A stretch of DNA of 36,645 bases from an uncultured Clostridia bacterium (GTDB lineage Bacteria; Bacillota; Clostridia; Christensenellales; Borkfalkiaceae), in the NCBI GenBank assembly GCA_947632505.1, contig CANRPN010000007.1, forward strand, positions 1 through 36,645, given 5' to 3'. The notes beneath the pieces were generated by a model. The model was not told the origin of the DNA. It ran no database searches and was given only the letters and a program-made list of their open reading frames with translations. Numbering within the stretch: the first letter of the stretch is position 1; every line of letters starts with the position of its first letter. Positions 14,569-21,986 of the stretch are shown in pieces. A program made the translations under genes and the position numbers.

Positions 14569-16761
14569 TTATTTGAGTTTGGGGTATTTCTGCCCGGAAA
14601 AATTCAATCCTTCGAGATCCCATACGCTTTCGTCCCAACCGAGAGTATCAGTATAGAATGATTTTCGATTTAACGCAGATTCGATTGCGGGAGAACCTCC
14701 CGTAACTGTAACAGTGTACGCTTTATAGCACTGTTGTTGCGTTCCATTCCCTTCGGTTAAAGCACAAATTGCATTCAACTGGCACCAGTGATTGACGTCG
14801 GTTATATCTCCATTGAAAAGACAATTTTCAACTTTACCGGCATTTCTACCGACAACACCGCCAACGCTGCATCGCGGTCCACCGCTTTTGGTCTGCGTAC
14901 TGATTTGAGCACACACAAATGCTTTTTCGACAGTACCCGTATTTTCACCGACTACGCCACCCACAAAATGGAAACATATGTCATTATAATTGGGATCTGA
15001 GTTACCAACCGCACTCAAAGAACCCGTAAATTGTACATTGCTGATTGTTCCATCGTTCTTTCCTGCAACTCCTCCGACGATCGAACTGGGATAGGAAAAC
15101 ATTCCTGCGGAATTTCTGAAATCAATGTTTGCGGAAACGGCTACATTTTTGATTTGCCCCTTATTATATCCAACAACAGCACTACACATCAATCCGGCGT
15201 TGCGTCCCCAGCTCCCTGCTACTGTAAGTGTTACCTGCTCCAATTTCAAGTTTTGGATCGTCCCTTCGTTGACACCGAAAAATCCGATCTTGTTCCCAGA
15301 GGAAACATAAATCGAAAAATTATAAATTTTATGACCCGCACCGTTAAAATCACCGGTAAATGGATTACCATCAGGTGCGAACATCGGGATTTGCAACCCC
15401 GAGCAATCAATATCCTCGGTAAGAACATATTTCCCGTTCATGTCTGTGATTTTTTGCAACTGCATAAAATCATCGATTTTGGTATATTCCGCAAGAGGAT
15501 CTTTTTCCCAATGTCCATAAATATGCAAATTGGAGTGAAGCTCTATGGGGAATTGTACTTCTTGGGTGTACTGCGCGTTATAATACCACCCCTTAAAGAG
15601 ATAATTTTGGACCTGCGGCGCTTCAAACGAGGAATAGTGAGTGCCCGCCTCGGCACGGATGGGGGAGGGGGTATCGCCCGCATTTACATGGAATGTGATC
15701 GTGTACATCGTCTTCTTCCACTGCGCGTACACGAAGAGGTTCCCCGTGATCGTCAATGGATATTCCACCGGCCGTTCAAAGGCTTCGTCGTAGTACCAAC
15801 CCACAAAATCATAGTCGGTGCGGGTGGGGTCGGGAAGTTTTTCGACAGTTTGCCCCGCAAAATATTCCGCGGGCTGCATGGGGTCGCCGTTCTGCGTGTC
15901 AAATGTAATACGGTACTTCGTTTTCGCCTGCCAGCGGGCATAGAGCGTAATATCCTTCGTGACGGGAGAGACATTCGTAAACTGCCCGTCGTTCACCGTG
16001 TTCCCTGTAAACCACCCCAAAAACGTGAAGTTTTCGCGCGTGGGGATAGGGAGCTCCAAAACGTCGCCGTAGCTTACTGTCTGCTCTTTTTTGAACTCCT
16101 TGGGAAGGTCTCCGCCCTGCGCGTCAAAGGTGACGGTGTGCTTCTCATTTGCGTGAGGATAGTTTTCCCCTTTCTCCCCTTGCAACCATTCGAGGAAGTC
16201 TTGTTCCGTGCCGCTGTGCCCGTTTTCTTTCCAAATATCATAGGCGCTCTTGCCGTCTGCGCCCGTATCGCCTTTTTCGCCCTGCGGGCCCTGAGGACCT
16301 TGCGTACCCGTGTCGCCCTTTTCGCCTTTCAGCCATTCGAGGAAGTCTTGTTCAGTGCCGCTGTGTCCGTTTTCCTTCCAAATGTCATAGGCGCTCTTGC
16401 CGTCTGCACCCGTGTCGCCCTTTTCACCCTTTTCGCCTTGGGAACCTTGCGAGCCCTCTCCTTTCTCGCCTTGCAACCATTCGAGAAAATCTTCTTCCGT
16501 GCCGCTGTGCCCGTTCTCTTTCCAAATGTCATAGGCGCTCTTGCCGTCTGCGCCCGTGTCGCCCTTTTCGCCCTGAGGACCTTGGGGGCCTTGTTCGCCT
16601 TGGGGGCCTTGTTCGCCTTGGAGCCCCTGTTCGCCCTGTACGCCCTGCGCACCCGGGTCGCCTTTCTCACCCTTTTCCCCTGCGCAAGCGCAAAACAGCG
16701 CAAGACAGAGGACAAAGAGGAAGCAATTCGTTAAAACAACGAGCAGTCTTTTCCGTTTCAT
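14569..16761 (-). CDS. Collagen-like surface lipoprotein with InlB-type and GLUG-like repeats
   Basis: 730 residues. A signal peptide ends in FCAC (Cys26, a slightly unusual lipobox), so the protein is probably lipid-anchored outside the cell. Residues about 28-220 are collagen-like Gly-X-Y tracts (GEKGDPGAQG type) interrupted by three copies of a 25-residue unit, KSAYDIWKENGHSGTE then (E/Q)DFLEWL, known from phage and surface collagen-like proteins. Residues about 225-450 hold three InlB B-type (Flg_new) repeats ending FLGWF, FVGWYY and FKGWYY. The C-terminal 280 residues are GLUG-like beta-solenoid repeats (GGVAGKNDGTI, GGVVGENTGTV, GGVVGRNAGKV). It probably mediates attachment or biofilm contacts (inference). 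ATG 16761 has AGGAG upstream; longer starts conflict with the promoter. Confidence 0.9.
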   Translation of the reverse strand: MKRKRLLVVLTNCFLFVLCLALFCACAGEKGEKGDPGAQGVQGEQGLQGEQGPQGEQGPQGPQGEKGDTGADGKSAYDIWKENGHSGTEEDFLEWLQGEKGEGSQGSQGEKGEKGDTGADGKSAYDIWKENGHSGTEQDFLEWLKGEKGDTGTQGPQGPQGEKGDTGADGKSAYDIWKENGHSGTEQDFLEWLQGEKGENYPHANEKHTVTFDAQGGDLPKEFKKEQTVSYGDVLELPIPTRENFTFLGWFTGNTVNDGQFTNVSPVTKDITLYARWQAKTKYRITFDTQNGDPMQPAEYFAGQTVEKLPDPTRTDYDFVGWYYDEAFERPVEYPLTITGNLFVYAQWKKTMYTITFHVNAGDTPSPIRAEAGTHYSSFEAPQVQNYLFKGWYYNAQYTQEVQFPIELHSNLHIYGHWEKDPLAEYTKIDDFMQLQKITDMNGKYVLTEDIDCSGLQIPMFAPDGNPFTGDFNGAGHKIYNFSIYVSSGNKIGFFGVNEGTIQNLKLEQVTLTVAGSWGRNAGLMCSAVVGYNKGQIKNVAVSANIDFRNSAGMFSYPSSIVGGVAGKNDGTISNVQFTGSLSAVGNSDPNYNDICFHFVGGVVGENTGTVEKAFVCAQISTQTKSGGPRCSVGGVVGRNAGKVENCLFNGDITDVNHWCQLNAICALTEGNGTQQQCYKAYTVTVTGGSPAIESALNRKSFYTDTLGWDESVWDLEGLNFSGQKYPKLK
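16180..16640 (-). repeat. Coding tandem repeats of the collagen-like region
   Basis: Three near-identical DNA copies of about 85-90 bases encoding the KSAYDIWKENGHSGTE unit begin at about 16205, 16346 and 16496 (spacing about 141 and 150 bases), separated by Gly-X-Y coding sequence. Their high DNA identity suggests recent duplication and a potential for copy-number change. Confidence 0.85.
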
Positions 16762-16777
16762 GTGTGTTCTCCTTTTT

Positions 16778-16793
16778 TGTACAAGTTTCTTGT
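16778..16793. promoter_or_regulatory. Operator O1 of the XRE/collagen-like locus
   Basis: TGTACAAGTTTCTTGT. It shares 15 of 16 bases with the left part of O2 (16808). It lies within the 5' leader of the collagen-like gene, just after the predicted start at 16799. Confidence 0.7.
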
Positions 16794-16805
16794 CCTTTTT
16801 CCTTA

Positions 16806-16834
16806 ATTGTACAACTTTCTTGTACATTTGTCAA
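16806..16834 (-). promoter_or_regulatory. Promoter of the collagen-like gene with embedded operator O2
   Basis: Minus-strand TTGACA (16834-16829), exactly 17 bases, TACAAT (16811-16806). The perfect inverted repeat TGTACAA-CTTTC-TTGTACA (16808-16826) fills the spacer and touches the -10. O1 and O2 start exactly 30 bp apart, so they lie on the same face of the helix. A protein bound here would block RNA polymerase. Confidence 0.85.
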
Positions 16835-16839
16835 TACTT

Positions 16840-17046
16840 ATGAAAGTGAAAATTGCGGAAAATATTCGGTTTTATCGGAAGCAGATGGGGTTGACGCAGG
16901 AGTCGCTCGCCAAAATGCTTAACGGGAAGAGAAGCCTCATCTCCAATTACGAAAACGGGTATAGCGTACCGGATATTTACACGCTGTGCCGTCTTGCAAA
17001 AATCTTCGACATTTCCCTCGACGACCTTGTGGAATGGCAGGAATGA
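16840..17046 (+). CDS. XRE-family repressor of the collagen-like locus
   Basis: 68 residues, a lone helix-turn-helix: KIAENIRFYRKQMGLTQESLAKMLNGKRSLISNYENG, then VPDIYTLCRLAKIFDISLDDLVEW. It is divergent from the collagen-like lipoprotein, and operator O2 ends 14 bases before its ATG, so it probably represses both genes. No Shine-Dalgarno site precedes ATG 16840 and no good promoter is seen; an in-frame TTG at 16807 lies inside the operator and also lacks a ribosome site. Expression is therefore probably low. The gene ends before a shared bidirectional terminator. Confidence 0.85.
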   Translation: MKVKIAENIRFYRKQMGLTQESLAKMLNGKRSLISNYENGYSVPDIYTLCRLAKIFDISLDDLVEWQE

Positions 17047-17103
17047 ACAAGACGGGAAACGCTTGTGTCGCTTGCGTCGCTTTCTCATGCGGAGGAGGAC
17101 GAG

Positions 17104-17131
17104 AAAAACGGAGCCGTTTGGCTCCGTTTTT
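17104..17131. terminator. Bidirectional terminator between XRE and flotillin genes
   Basis: Same 12-bp stem and GTTT loop as at 14524-14551, including the flanking GACGAG. It separates two convergent genes. Confidence 0.92.
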
Positions 17132-17148
17132 ATACTCTGTATTGAGTT

Positions 17149-18546
17149 TTACTCCGCTTCGGGTGACGCGTCGCCCGCAGGCTCGCCTTCCGCTTTCTGC
17201 GGCGCGACCGCCTTGGGCAGCGACAGCCCCGCCATGTTGTAAAGCTCTTCGAGCGGAGGCAGGCTCTTCAACAGCCCCGACAAAAAGTTTGCCGTGCCCG
17301 TCTTTCCGTCCGCGTTCGTGCCGCCGTCCCAAACGGTGACTTTGTCGATCTTCACCCCCGAGATCGCCTTGACCTGCTCGGCCACGATCGTTTCGAGTTT
17401 GTCGGCAATGAGCAGCCGTACCGCTTCGTCCGAAGAACCCGCGCTCTTGACGAGGGCATCCATACCTTCGGCCTGTTTGGAAAGTTTTTCTCTGAGACCG
17501 CGCGCCTCGGCGTCCATCTTCGCATAGATCGCGTCCGCTTCGCCCTGCGCCTTTCTGCGCGTCTGTTCGGCGACGGCCTCCGCTTCGATTTCGAGCTTGC
17601 GCTTTTCGATGTCCGCCGCGACGATGACGTCCGCTTCTTTGGTCGCTTTTTCGCGCGCCGCACGGGAAATTTCCGCCTTCTGCTCGGCCGAGTAGCTCTC
17701 TTCGAGCGCCTTTGCCGCCTGTACCTTTTCGGCGGTGACGGCGAGCTTCAACGCCTCCGCTTCCTTTTCGCGGAGCTGCGCCTGCGAGAGCGCGATCTCC
17801 GCCTTTGCCTTGTTTTCGCCCTCGATGGCCTGCGACTCCGCCTCTGCCACGCGGATACGCTGTTCGCGCTTGGCGTTCGCCTCGCCGATGGAACCCTTCT
17901 TGTCCTCTTCGGCGACGGAGATCTTCGCGTCGTTGATCGCCTTTGCGGCCGCCTCTTTGCCGAGCGCGACGATGTAGCCGCTCTCATCCGTAATATCGGT
18001 AACGTTTACGTTGATGAGCCTGAGACCCACCTTTTTGAGTTCGCCCTCGACGTTGCGCGAGATCGCTTCGAGGAACTTGTCTCTGTCGGCGTTGATCTCC
18101 TCGATGTTCATCGTCGCGATGACGAGACGGAGCTGGCCGAAGATGATGTCCCGCGCGAGGTCGGAGATCTGCGCGAGGGTGAGCATTCTCAGCCGTTCGG
18201 CAGCGTTTTGCATGACGCCGGGATCGGTGGAGACGCCCACGGTGAAGATGCTCGGCACGTCGATCCTGATATTCTGTTTGGAGAGCGCGCTTTTGAGGTC
18301 CACGGAAATAGACAGAGGCGTCAGATCCATGAAGGTGTACTTCTGGAAGAAGGGGGCCACAAAGGACGCGCCGCCATGGACGCACTTTGCGCTGCGGTAG
18401 GTGCCGTCGGGATTGGGACGGATCTTACCGTAGATGATCATGATCTTGTCGGGCGGGCAGGTCTTGTAGCGCACGGCGATCGTGAGTACGATGAGCACGA
18501 CGATCAAAACTGCCACGACGATCACGGCAACGATTGCAGGTGACAT
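17149..18546 (-). CDS. floT: Flotillin-like SPFH-domain membrane protein
   Basis: 465 residues. One N-terminal membrane segment (about 4-27), an SPFH/PHB domain (about 30-190, with LTPLSISVDLKSALSKQNIRIDVPSIFTVGV), then a long Ala/Glu/Lys coiled coil (about 195-370) and a C-terminal region ending in an acidic tail. Flotillins form large oligomers that organise membrane microdomains. Directly downstream of an NfeD-like gene (21 bases apart), the same pairing as Bacillus yuaF-floT. The ATG lies just after a weak AGGAG and poly-T stretch. The symbol is by analogy with Bacillus. Confidence 0.93.
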   Translation of the reverse strand: MSPAIVAVIVVAVLIVVLIVLTIAVRYKTCPPDKIMIIYGKIRPNPDGTYRSAKCVHGGASFVAPFFQKYTFMDLTPLSISVDLKSALSKQNIRIDVPSIFTVGVSTDPGVMQNAAERLRMLTLAQISDLARDIIFGQLRLVIATMNIEEINADRDKFLEAISRNVEGELKKVGLRLINVNVTDITDESGYIVALGKEAAAKAINDAKISVAEEDKKGSIGEANAKREQRIRVAEAESQAIEGENKAKAEIALSQAQLREKEAEALKLAVTAEKVQAAKALEESYSAEQKAEISRAAREKATKEADVIVAADIEKRKLEIEAEAVAEQTRRKAQGEADAIYAKMDAEARGLREKLSKQAEGMDALVKSAGSSDEAVRLLIADKLETIVAEQVKAISGVKIDKVTVWDGGTNADGKTGTANFLSGLLKSLPPLEELYNMAGLSLPKAVAPQKAEGEPAGDASPEAE

Positions 18547-18567
18547 TTTCTATTTTTTCTCCTTTTT

Positions 18568-19146
18568 TTATTTTTCCTTTCTTTTTACGACGGCGAAGTC
18601 GTCCGAATAGCCGACGATCTCCACCTCTTCATCGACGGAAATGCGTTCCCCGTCCGTGACGGCGTCGAGTTCCATGTACTTTCCCTGCGCCGTGAGCGTG
18701 ATCTTTCCCCTGCCCGAACGGGCCGTGGGAATGCTTACATAGACGGTAGCCGTCTTGCCCGTGAGCTTTTCGGGTTCGAGGTTGCCGCTGCATTGCAGTT
18801 TGGCGATCCCCCTGAGCGCAAATGCCACACCGAGCAGCGCTACCGTACCCGTAAGCACCGAGACCAAAATGGGCAGCCAAATATTCTCCGGCAAAAAGCT
18901 GGCCGTTGCAAAGCCGCACCAACCGCCGAGCGCAAAGAACGCCGTAAGGCTTTTGAGCGTAAACACGCCAAGCCCGCTGTCCGTGTCCGTATCGCCGTTC
19001 ATATCGAAATCGCCGTCTGCATCGAGGTCGCCCCCGCCGAAAGAGACGATGAGCAAAATGATCTGCACGACCAGGAGCACGCTTGCAACGACCGCGATCC
19101 AAAAGAATACCTGTTCGAGCGCGGTCATACTTGTAAACCAATTCAT
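18568..19146 (-). CDS. NfeD-like membrane protein, flotillin partner
   Basis: 192 residues. Three hydrophobic segments (about 12-35, 62-83 and 90-112) are followed by a soluble beta-rich OB-fold domain (about 120-190; LTGKTATVYVSIPTARSGRGKI..ELDAVTDGERISVDEEVEIVGYSDDFAVV), the usual NfeDb layout. An unusual Asp/Gly-rich acidic loop (GGGDLDADGDFDMNGDTDTDSG, about 37-58) lies outside the helices and could bind a metal ion. ATG 19146 has GGAGGA upstream. It pairs with the flotillin gene and resembles YuaF of Bacillus, which affects membrane fluidity together with FloT. Confidence 0.88.
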   Translation of the reverse strand: MNWFTSMTALEQVFFWIAVVASVLLVVQIILLIVSFGGGDLDADGDFDMNGDTDTDSGLGVFTLKSLTAFFALGGWCGFATASFLPENIWLPILVSVLTGTVALLGVAFALRGIAKLQCSGNLEPEKLTGKTATVYVSIPTARSGRGKITLTAQGKYMELDAVTDGERISVDEEVEIVGYSDDFAVVKRKEK

Positions 19147-19260
19147 ATCTTTTCCTCCGAGGGCGCTTTGCCCGTTCTTTTCCGATCGGGAGACGCGTTT
19201 TGCCCCTTTCGGTATGATAATACCACCATTATTCTGTTTTCAAACAAAAACCCGCTCCAT

Positions 19261-19719
19261 TTACAGATAGAGCACGGGGACTCCCTTTTTCCCCGCATAG
19301 CGCACGGTGTAGGCCGCGCCGCCCGTCGGCTTGGTGCAGTAGGCGAGCAAAATGTCTGCTCTGTCCACCATGTAGCGGTCGCGGGCGAGAAAACAGCCGT
19401 CCCGATAGACGGGAAAGAGCACCGTTTTACGGTCGCAACGGGGGAGGAGCTCCTCGAACATGTTCCTGTATTTGGGCGAAAAGCCCTTTCCGAAGCCTTC
19501 ATAGGGCAAACACGCCTCGATGCAGATCTCTTTCTCCCGTTTGAGCCAAACAAGGCAGCTCAGCGCCTCTAAATCGAATCCCTCCGCCATGCCGCACAGA
19601 AAGTTCTCGCAGCCCCCTTCGAGAAGGAGCCGCAGACGGTCGTACAGGGCGCTCTTGTCAAAATCGCGCGGAAGCTCGCGGTGTCCCGTCAGCGCGCAGG
19701 TCATGTAAAATTTTTTCAT
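19261..19719 (-). CDS. SLOG/YpsA-like (DUF1273) protein
   Basis: 152 residues of a Rossmann-like fold. Family features: N-terminal TGHRELP (11-17) and GMAEGFDLEA (43-52), then ADILLAYCTKPTGGAAYTVRYA near the C-terminus, where the GG loop would hold a nucleotide or nucleotide-derived ligand. SLOG proteins are proposed sensors or processors of nucleotide ligands; YpsA of Bacillus affects cell division. Its ATG overlaps the rsmG stop as ATGA, so it is translationally coupled to rsmG, an unusual partner for a gene next to the origin. Confidence 0.85.
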   Translation of the reverse strand: MKKFYMTCALTGHRELPRDFDKSALYDRLRLLLEGGCENFLCGMAEGFDLEALSCLVWLKREKEICIEACLPYEGFGKGFSPKYRNMFEELLPRCDRKTVLFPVYRDGCFLARDRYMVDRADILLAYCTKPTGGAAYTVRYAGKKGVPVLYL

Positions 19720-20414
19720 ACGAGGGGAGCGCTCCTCTCTCTTCCCCGTCCGCGCGGATATTTTTCAGGCGTCGGCGAAATTTTTTCGATCACTGCGATC
19801 GTCCGCTTCCCATATCCATCCGGCAGGGAAAAGCGGCAGATCTTCTCCACCCGTCCCCCGAGAAGGCGAATGGCGCGCCGTGCCTCTTCGAGTTCCTCCT
19901 CCGCCTCGCCCTTATAGGCAAGAAATCTCCCGCCGACCTTCACGAGAGGCAGACAGTACTCCGCAAGCGTGTTCATCCGCGCGACGGCGCGGGCGCAGCA
20001 GACGTCGTACTTTTCGCGGAATTTTCCCCGTGCGGCGTCCTCGGCCCGCAATTTTTCCACCGTCATACGGGAAAGACCGAGCTCCCGCACCGCACGTTCG
20101 AGAAAGGCGCACTTTTTGCCCACGCTCTCAAAGAGGGTGAAGGATAGATCGTCGCGCAAGATTTTCAGCGGAATGGAGGGAAACCCCGCGCCTGAGCCCA
20201 CTTCGGCAACGGAGGCGTTCTGCGGGAAAAACCCCTCGCCCGCGGCGGAATCAAGAAAGTGCTTGTAGAGCATCTCCCGCTCCTCCACCACGGCCGTGAG
20301 ATTGCAGGTCTCGTTGGAGCGCAGCAAAAGCGCACGGAAAGCGGAGAACGTCTCCCCGTGTTCCTCACGGATACATCTGAGAAGGCCCGCAAGATCGGGC
20401 ATATCTTGTTCCAT
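19716..20414 (-). CDS. rsmG: 16S rRNA (guanine-527-N7)-methyltransferase
   Basis: Methylates G527 of 16S rRNA using S-adenosylmethionine. 232 residues from ATG 20414, the normal length. The SAM site is VAEVGSGAGFPSIPLKIL, followed by FESVGKKCAFLERAV and the CCARAVARMNTLAEY and GGRFLAYKG segments. The frame is open to 20645, but that region is origin sequence. A promoter TTGCGG-17-TATAAT (20450-20422) puts the transcription start at 20415/20414, so the mRNA is predicted to be leaderless. rsmG next to the origin is a widespread arrangement (gidB). Coupled to the SLOG gene through an ATGA overlap. Confidence 0.95.
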   Translation of the reverse strand: MEQDMPDLAGLLRCIREEHGETFSAFRALLLRSNETCNLTAVVEEREMLYKHFLDSAAGEGFFPQNASVAEVGSGAGFPSIPLKILRDDLSFTLFESVGKKCAFLERAVRELGLSRMTVEKLRAEDAARGKFREKYDVCCARAVARMNTLAEYCLPLVKVGGRFLAYKGEAEEELEEARRAIRLLGGRVEKICRFSLPDGYGKRTIAVIEKISPTPEKYPRGRGRERSAPLV

Positions 20415-20421
20415 GCCATTG

Positions 20422-20450
20422 ATTATAGCACATTTTTCGCGGTTCCGCAA
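20422..20450 (-). promoter_or_regulatory. rsmG promoter, predicted leaderless start
   Basis: Minus-strand TTGCGG (20450-20445), 17 bases, TATAAT (20427-20422), then CA-ATG-GC-ATG. The expected first transcribed base is at or one base before the rsmG ATG at 20414. No Shine-Dalgarno sequence lies between. Confidence 0.75.
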
Positions 20451-20485
20451 GGGGAGAGAGGCGCGCTTCGCCGTGAAATTGTCGA

Positions 20486-20790
20486 TTTGTTTTTCCACAT
20501 TGTGGAATTTTTTGTGGAACGTTCTCTCTTTTTCCGCATTCTCCCGCCCTCTTCTTCTGCCCTGCCCGCACCCGTCCTGACACCTCATTTTCTCCGTTGA
20601 CATTTCCCCGCGCTGTCCACTTTTTCTCAACGGCCTTTTCCACAAAGATTTACACGCCCCGATTTTTTGAAATTTCCCCTTTTTGCTTGAAATTTTTCTT
20701 CTTTTCCGCTATAATAGGAGGAAATAAAGGGTGTGAGGCAAACTTATCCACTTTTCCACCGCCTTTATTATTATTACTATTAAGATTCTT
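20486..20790. other. oriC: Predicted chromosomal replication origin (oriC)
   Basis: Lies between divergent rsmG and dnaN. DnaA-box-like sites (Bacillus consensus TTATCCACA): TTTTCCACA at 20491-20499 and 20636-20644, a perfect palindrome TTCCACATTGTGGAA (20493-20507), and the tandem pair TTATCCACT (20744-20752) and TTTTCCACC (20752-20760). The pair is followed by a GC cluster CCGCC (20759-20763) and six trinucleotides, TTA x4, CTA, TTA (20765-20782), which read 3'-AAT x4, GAT, AAT-5' on the other strand, fitting the DnaA-trio consensus 3'-(G/A)A(T/A)-5'. AT-rich DNA follows. Gene strand bias also switches here. Confidence 0.85.
20687..20715 (+). promoter_or_regulatory. dnaN promoter
   Basis: TTGAAA (20687-20692), 17 bases, TATAAT (20710-20715). 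Predicted start about 20722, so the tandem DnaA boxes and trios at 20744-20782 lie inside the dnaN leader. DnaA bound there could repress dnaN. Confidence 0.8.
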
Positions 20791-20820
20791 ATTAAAAAAA
20801 CCACAGAAAGGAGCAAGAAG

Positions 20821-21918
20821 ATGAAATTTGTATGCGATGGGCTCTCCCTCTCGGAGGCCGTGACGAAAGCAAGCAAGGCGTGCGCCATCCGCACGACCGC
20901 ACCCATCATGGAATGCGTAAAACTGACGGCAAAAAGCGACGAAGTGATCCTTCTTGCGACGGACGGGGAACTCTCCATCCGCAAGGCGATTAAAGCGGAG
21001 GTGTTCGAGGAGGGAGAAGTATGCGTCACGGGAAAACTGCTCTCCGACTTTTTGGGCAAGCTCTCGGATGAGGAGATCACCATCAAAACGGGAGAACGCG
21101 GGCTGGAAATCTGCTACCGCGACGCCTCCTCCTTTTTGCAGACGCTCCCCGCGGAGGAATTTCCCGAGATCGACCTCGAAACGGGCGAAAATTATTTCGT
21201 TATGAAACAGGGAGCCCTCAAAAAGCTCATCGGCGAGACGGTGTTCTGCTGCGCGCAGGACGATTCCCGCCCCATCCTCAAAGGCTGCCTCTTCGAATTT
21301 AAGGAACGGCTTGAAGCGACCGCGCTCGACGGCTACCGCCTTGCCCTCTCCTCGGCCGAACTTGTTTCGGGCAATGAAGAGAGAAATATCATCTGTCCCG
21401 CCCGCACCCTCACCGAGATCTCCCGCATGCTCACCGATGACGACAAGGAGATCACCGTGTACACCCGCGGCGGAAATCTTCTCGTGAGCATAGACGGGCT
21501 GACGATCGTCTCCCGCCTCTATCAGGGCGAGTTTATCCGCAAGGAGAGCGTGGTGCCCGCCTCCTTCCTCACCGAAGTCACCCTGCCCCGCCTCGACCTT
21601 ATGTCGAGCGTGGAGCGCGCGGCCATCCTCATCCGCGGAGACAAGAACAATCTCGTCACGCTCGAAACGACGGGCGACGCCGTGACTGTCCGCTCCGCTT
21701 CCGAAATGGGCAATGTCTCCGAGAGCGTGGGCGCCAATATCCTCGGAAAGGACATCACGATTTCCATGAACGCCAAATATCTGCTCGACGGGCTGCGCGC
21801 CCTCGACGAAGAGGAATGTGTGCTCTCTTTCAACAGCCCGATCTCTCCCTTTATTCTTCAAAATAAGGAAAAGAAAGACACCCTCTATTTGATTTTACCC
21901 GTCAGAAATGCACAATAA
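20821..21918 (+). CDS. dnaN: DNA polymerase III beta subunit (sliding clamp)
   Basis: Ring-shaped processivity clamp of the replicative polymerase. 365 residues, slightly shorter than the Bacillus protein (378). Three clamp domains are recognisable: N-terminal (MKFVCDGLSLSEAVTKASKAC, LLATDGELSIR), middle (RPILKGCLFEF, LEATALDGYRLALSSAEL) and C-terminal (LLDGLRALDEEECVLSFNSPISPFILQ, ending LILPVRNAQ, with the usual P-V/M-R end). The start has AAAGGAG ten bases upstream. Unlike the usual dnaA-dnaN-recF order, no dnaA precedes it and rpmH follows it. Confidence 0.97.
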   Translation: MKFVCDGLSLSEAVTKASKACAIRTTAPIMECVKLTAKSDEVILLATDGELSIRKAIKAEVFEEGEVCVTGKLLSDFLGKLSDEEITIKTGERGLEICYRDASSFLQTLPAEEFPEIDLETGENYFVMKQGALKKLIGETVFCCAQDDSRPILKGCLFEFKERLEATALDGYRLALSSAELVSGNEERNIICPARTLTEISRMLTDDDKEITVYTRGGNLLVSIDGLTIVSRLYQGEFIRKESVVPASFLTEVTLPRLDLMSSVERAAILIRGDKNNLVTLETTGDAVTVRSASEMGNVSESVGANILGKDITISMNAKYLLDGLRALDEEECVLSFNSPISPFILQNKEKKDTLYLILPVRNAQ

Positions 21919-21922
21919 TCGC

Positions 21923-21951
21923 TTGACGAAAAGCGGGAAAAACCTTATAAT
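21923..21951 (+). promoter_or_regulatory. rpmH promoter
   Basis: TTGACG (21923-21928), 17 bases, TATAAT (21946-21951), immediately after the dnaN stop. AGGAG at 21973-21977 serves the rpmH ATG. Confidence 0.85.
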
Positions 21952-21986
21952 CAAAGCTGAAAGACGAAAATAGGAGTATATTTGTT

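Noticed and set aside
16180-16640. Regular repeats resembling a CRISPR array
   Set aside because: The repeats are in frame, encode Gly-X-Y and KSAYDIW units, and have no unique equal-length spacers.
15031-16734. 567-codon plus-strand frame
   Set aside because: Antisense to the collagen-like gene. The repetitive product (LFALRTL...) only reflects the Gly-X-Y codon repeats.
20650-21861. 403-codon minus-strand frame over dnaN
   Set aside because: Antisense to dnaN, which is recognised with certainty; the end also runs through the origin.
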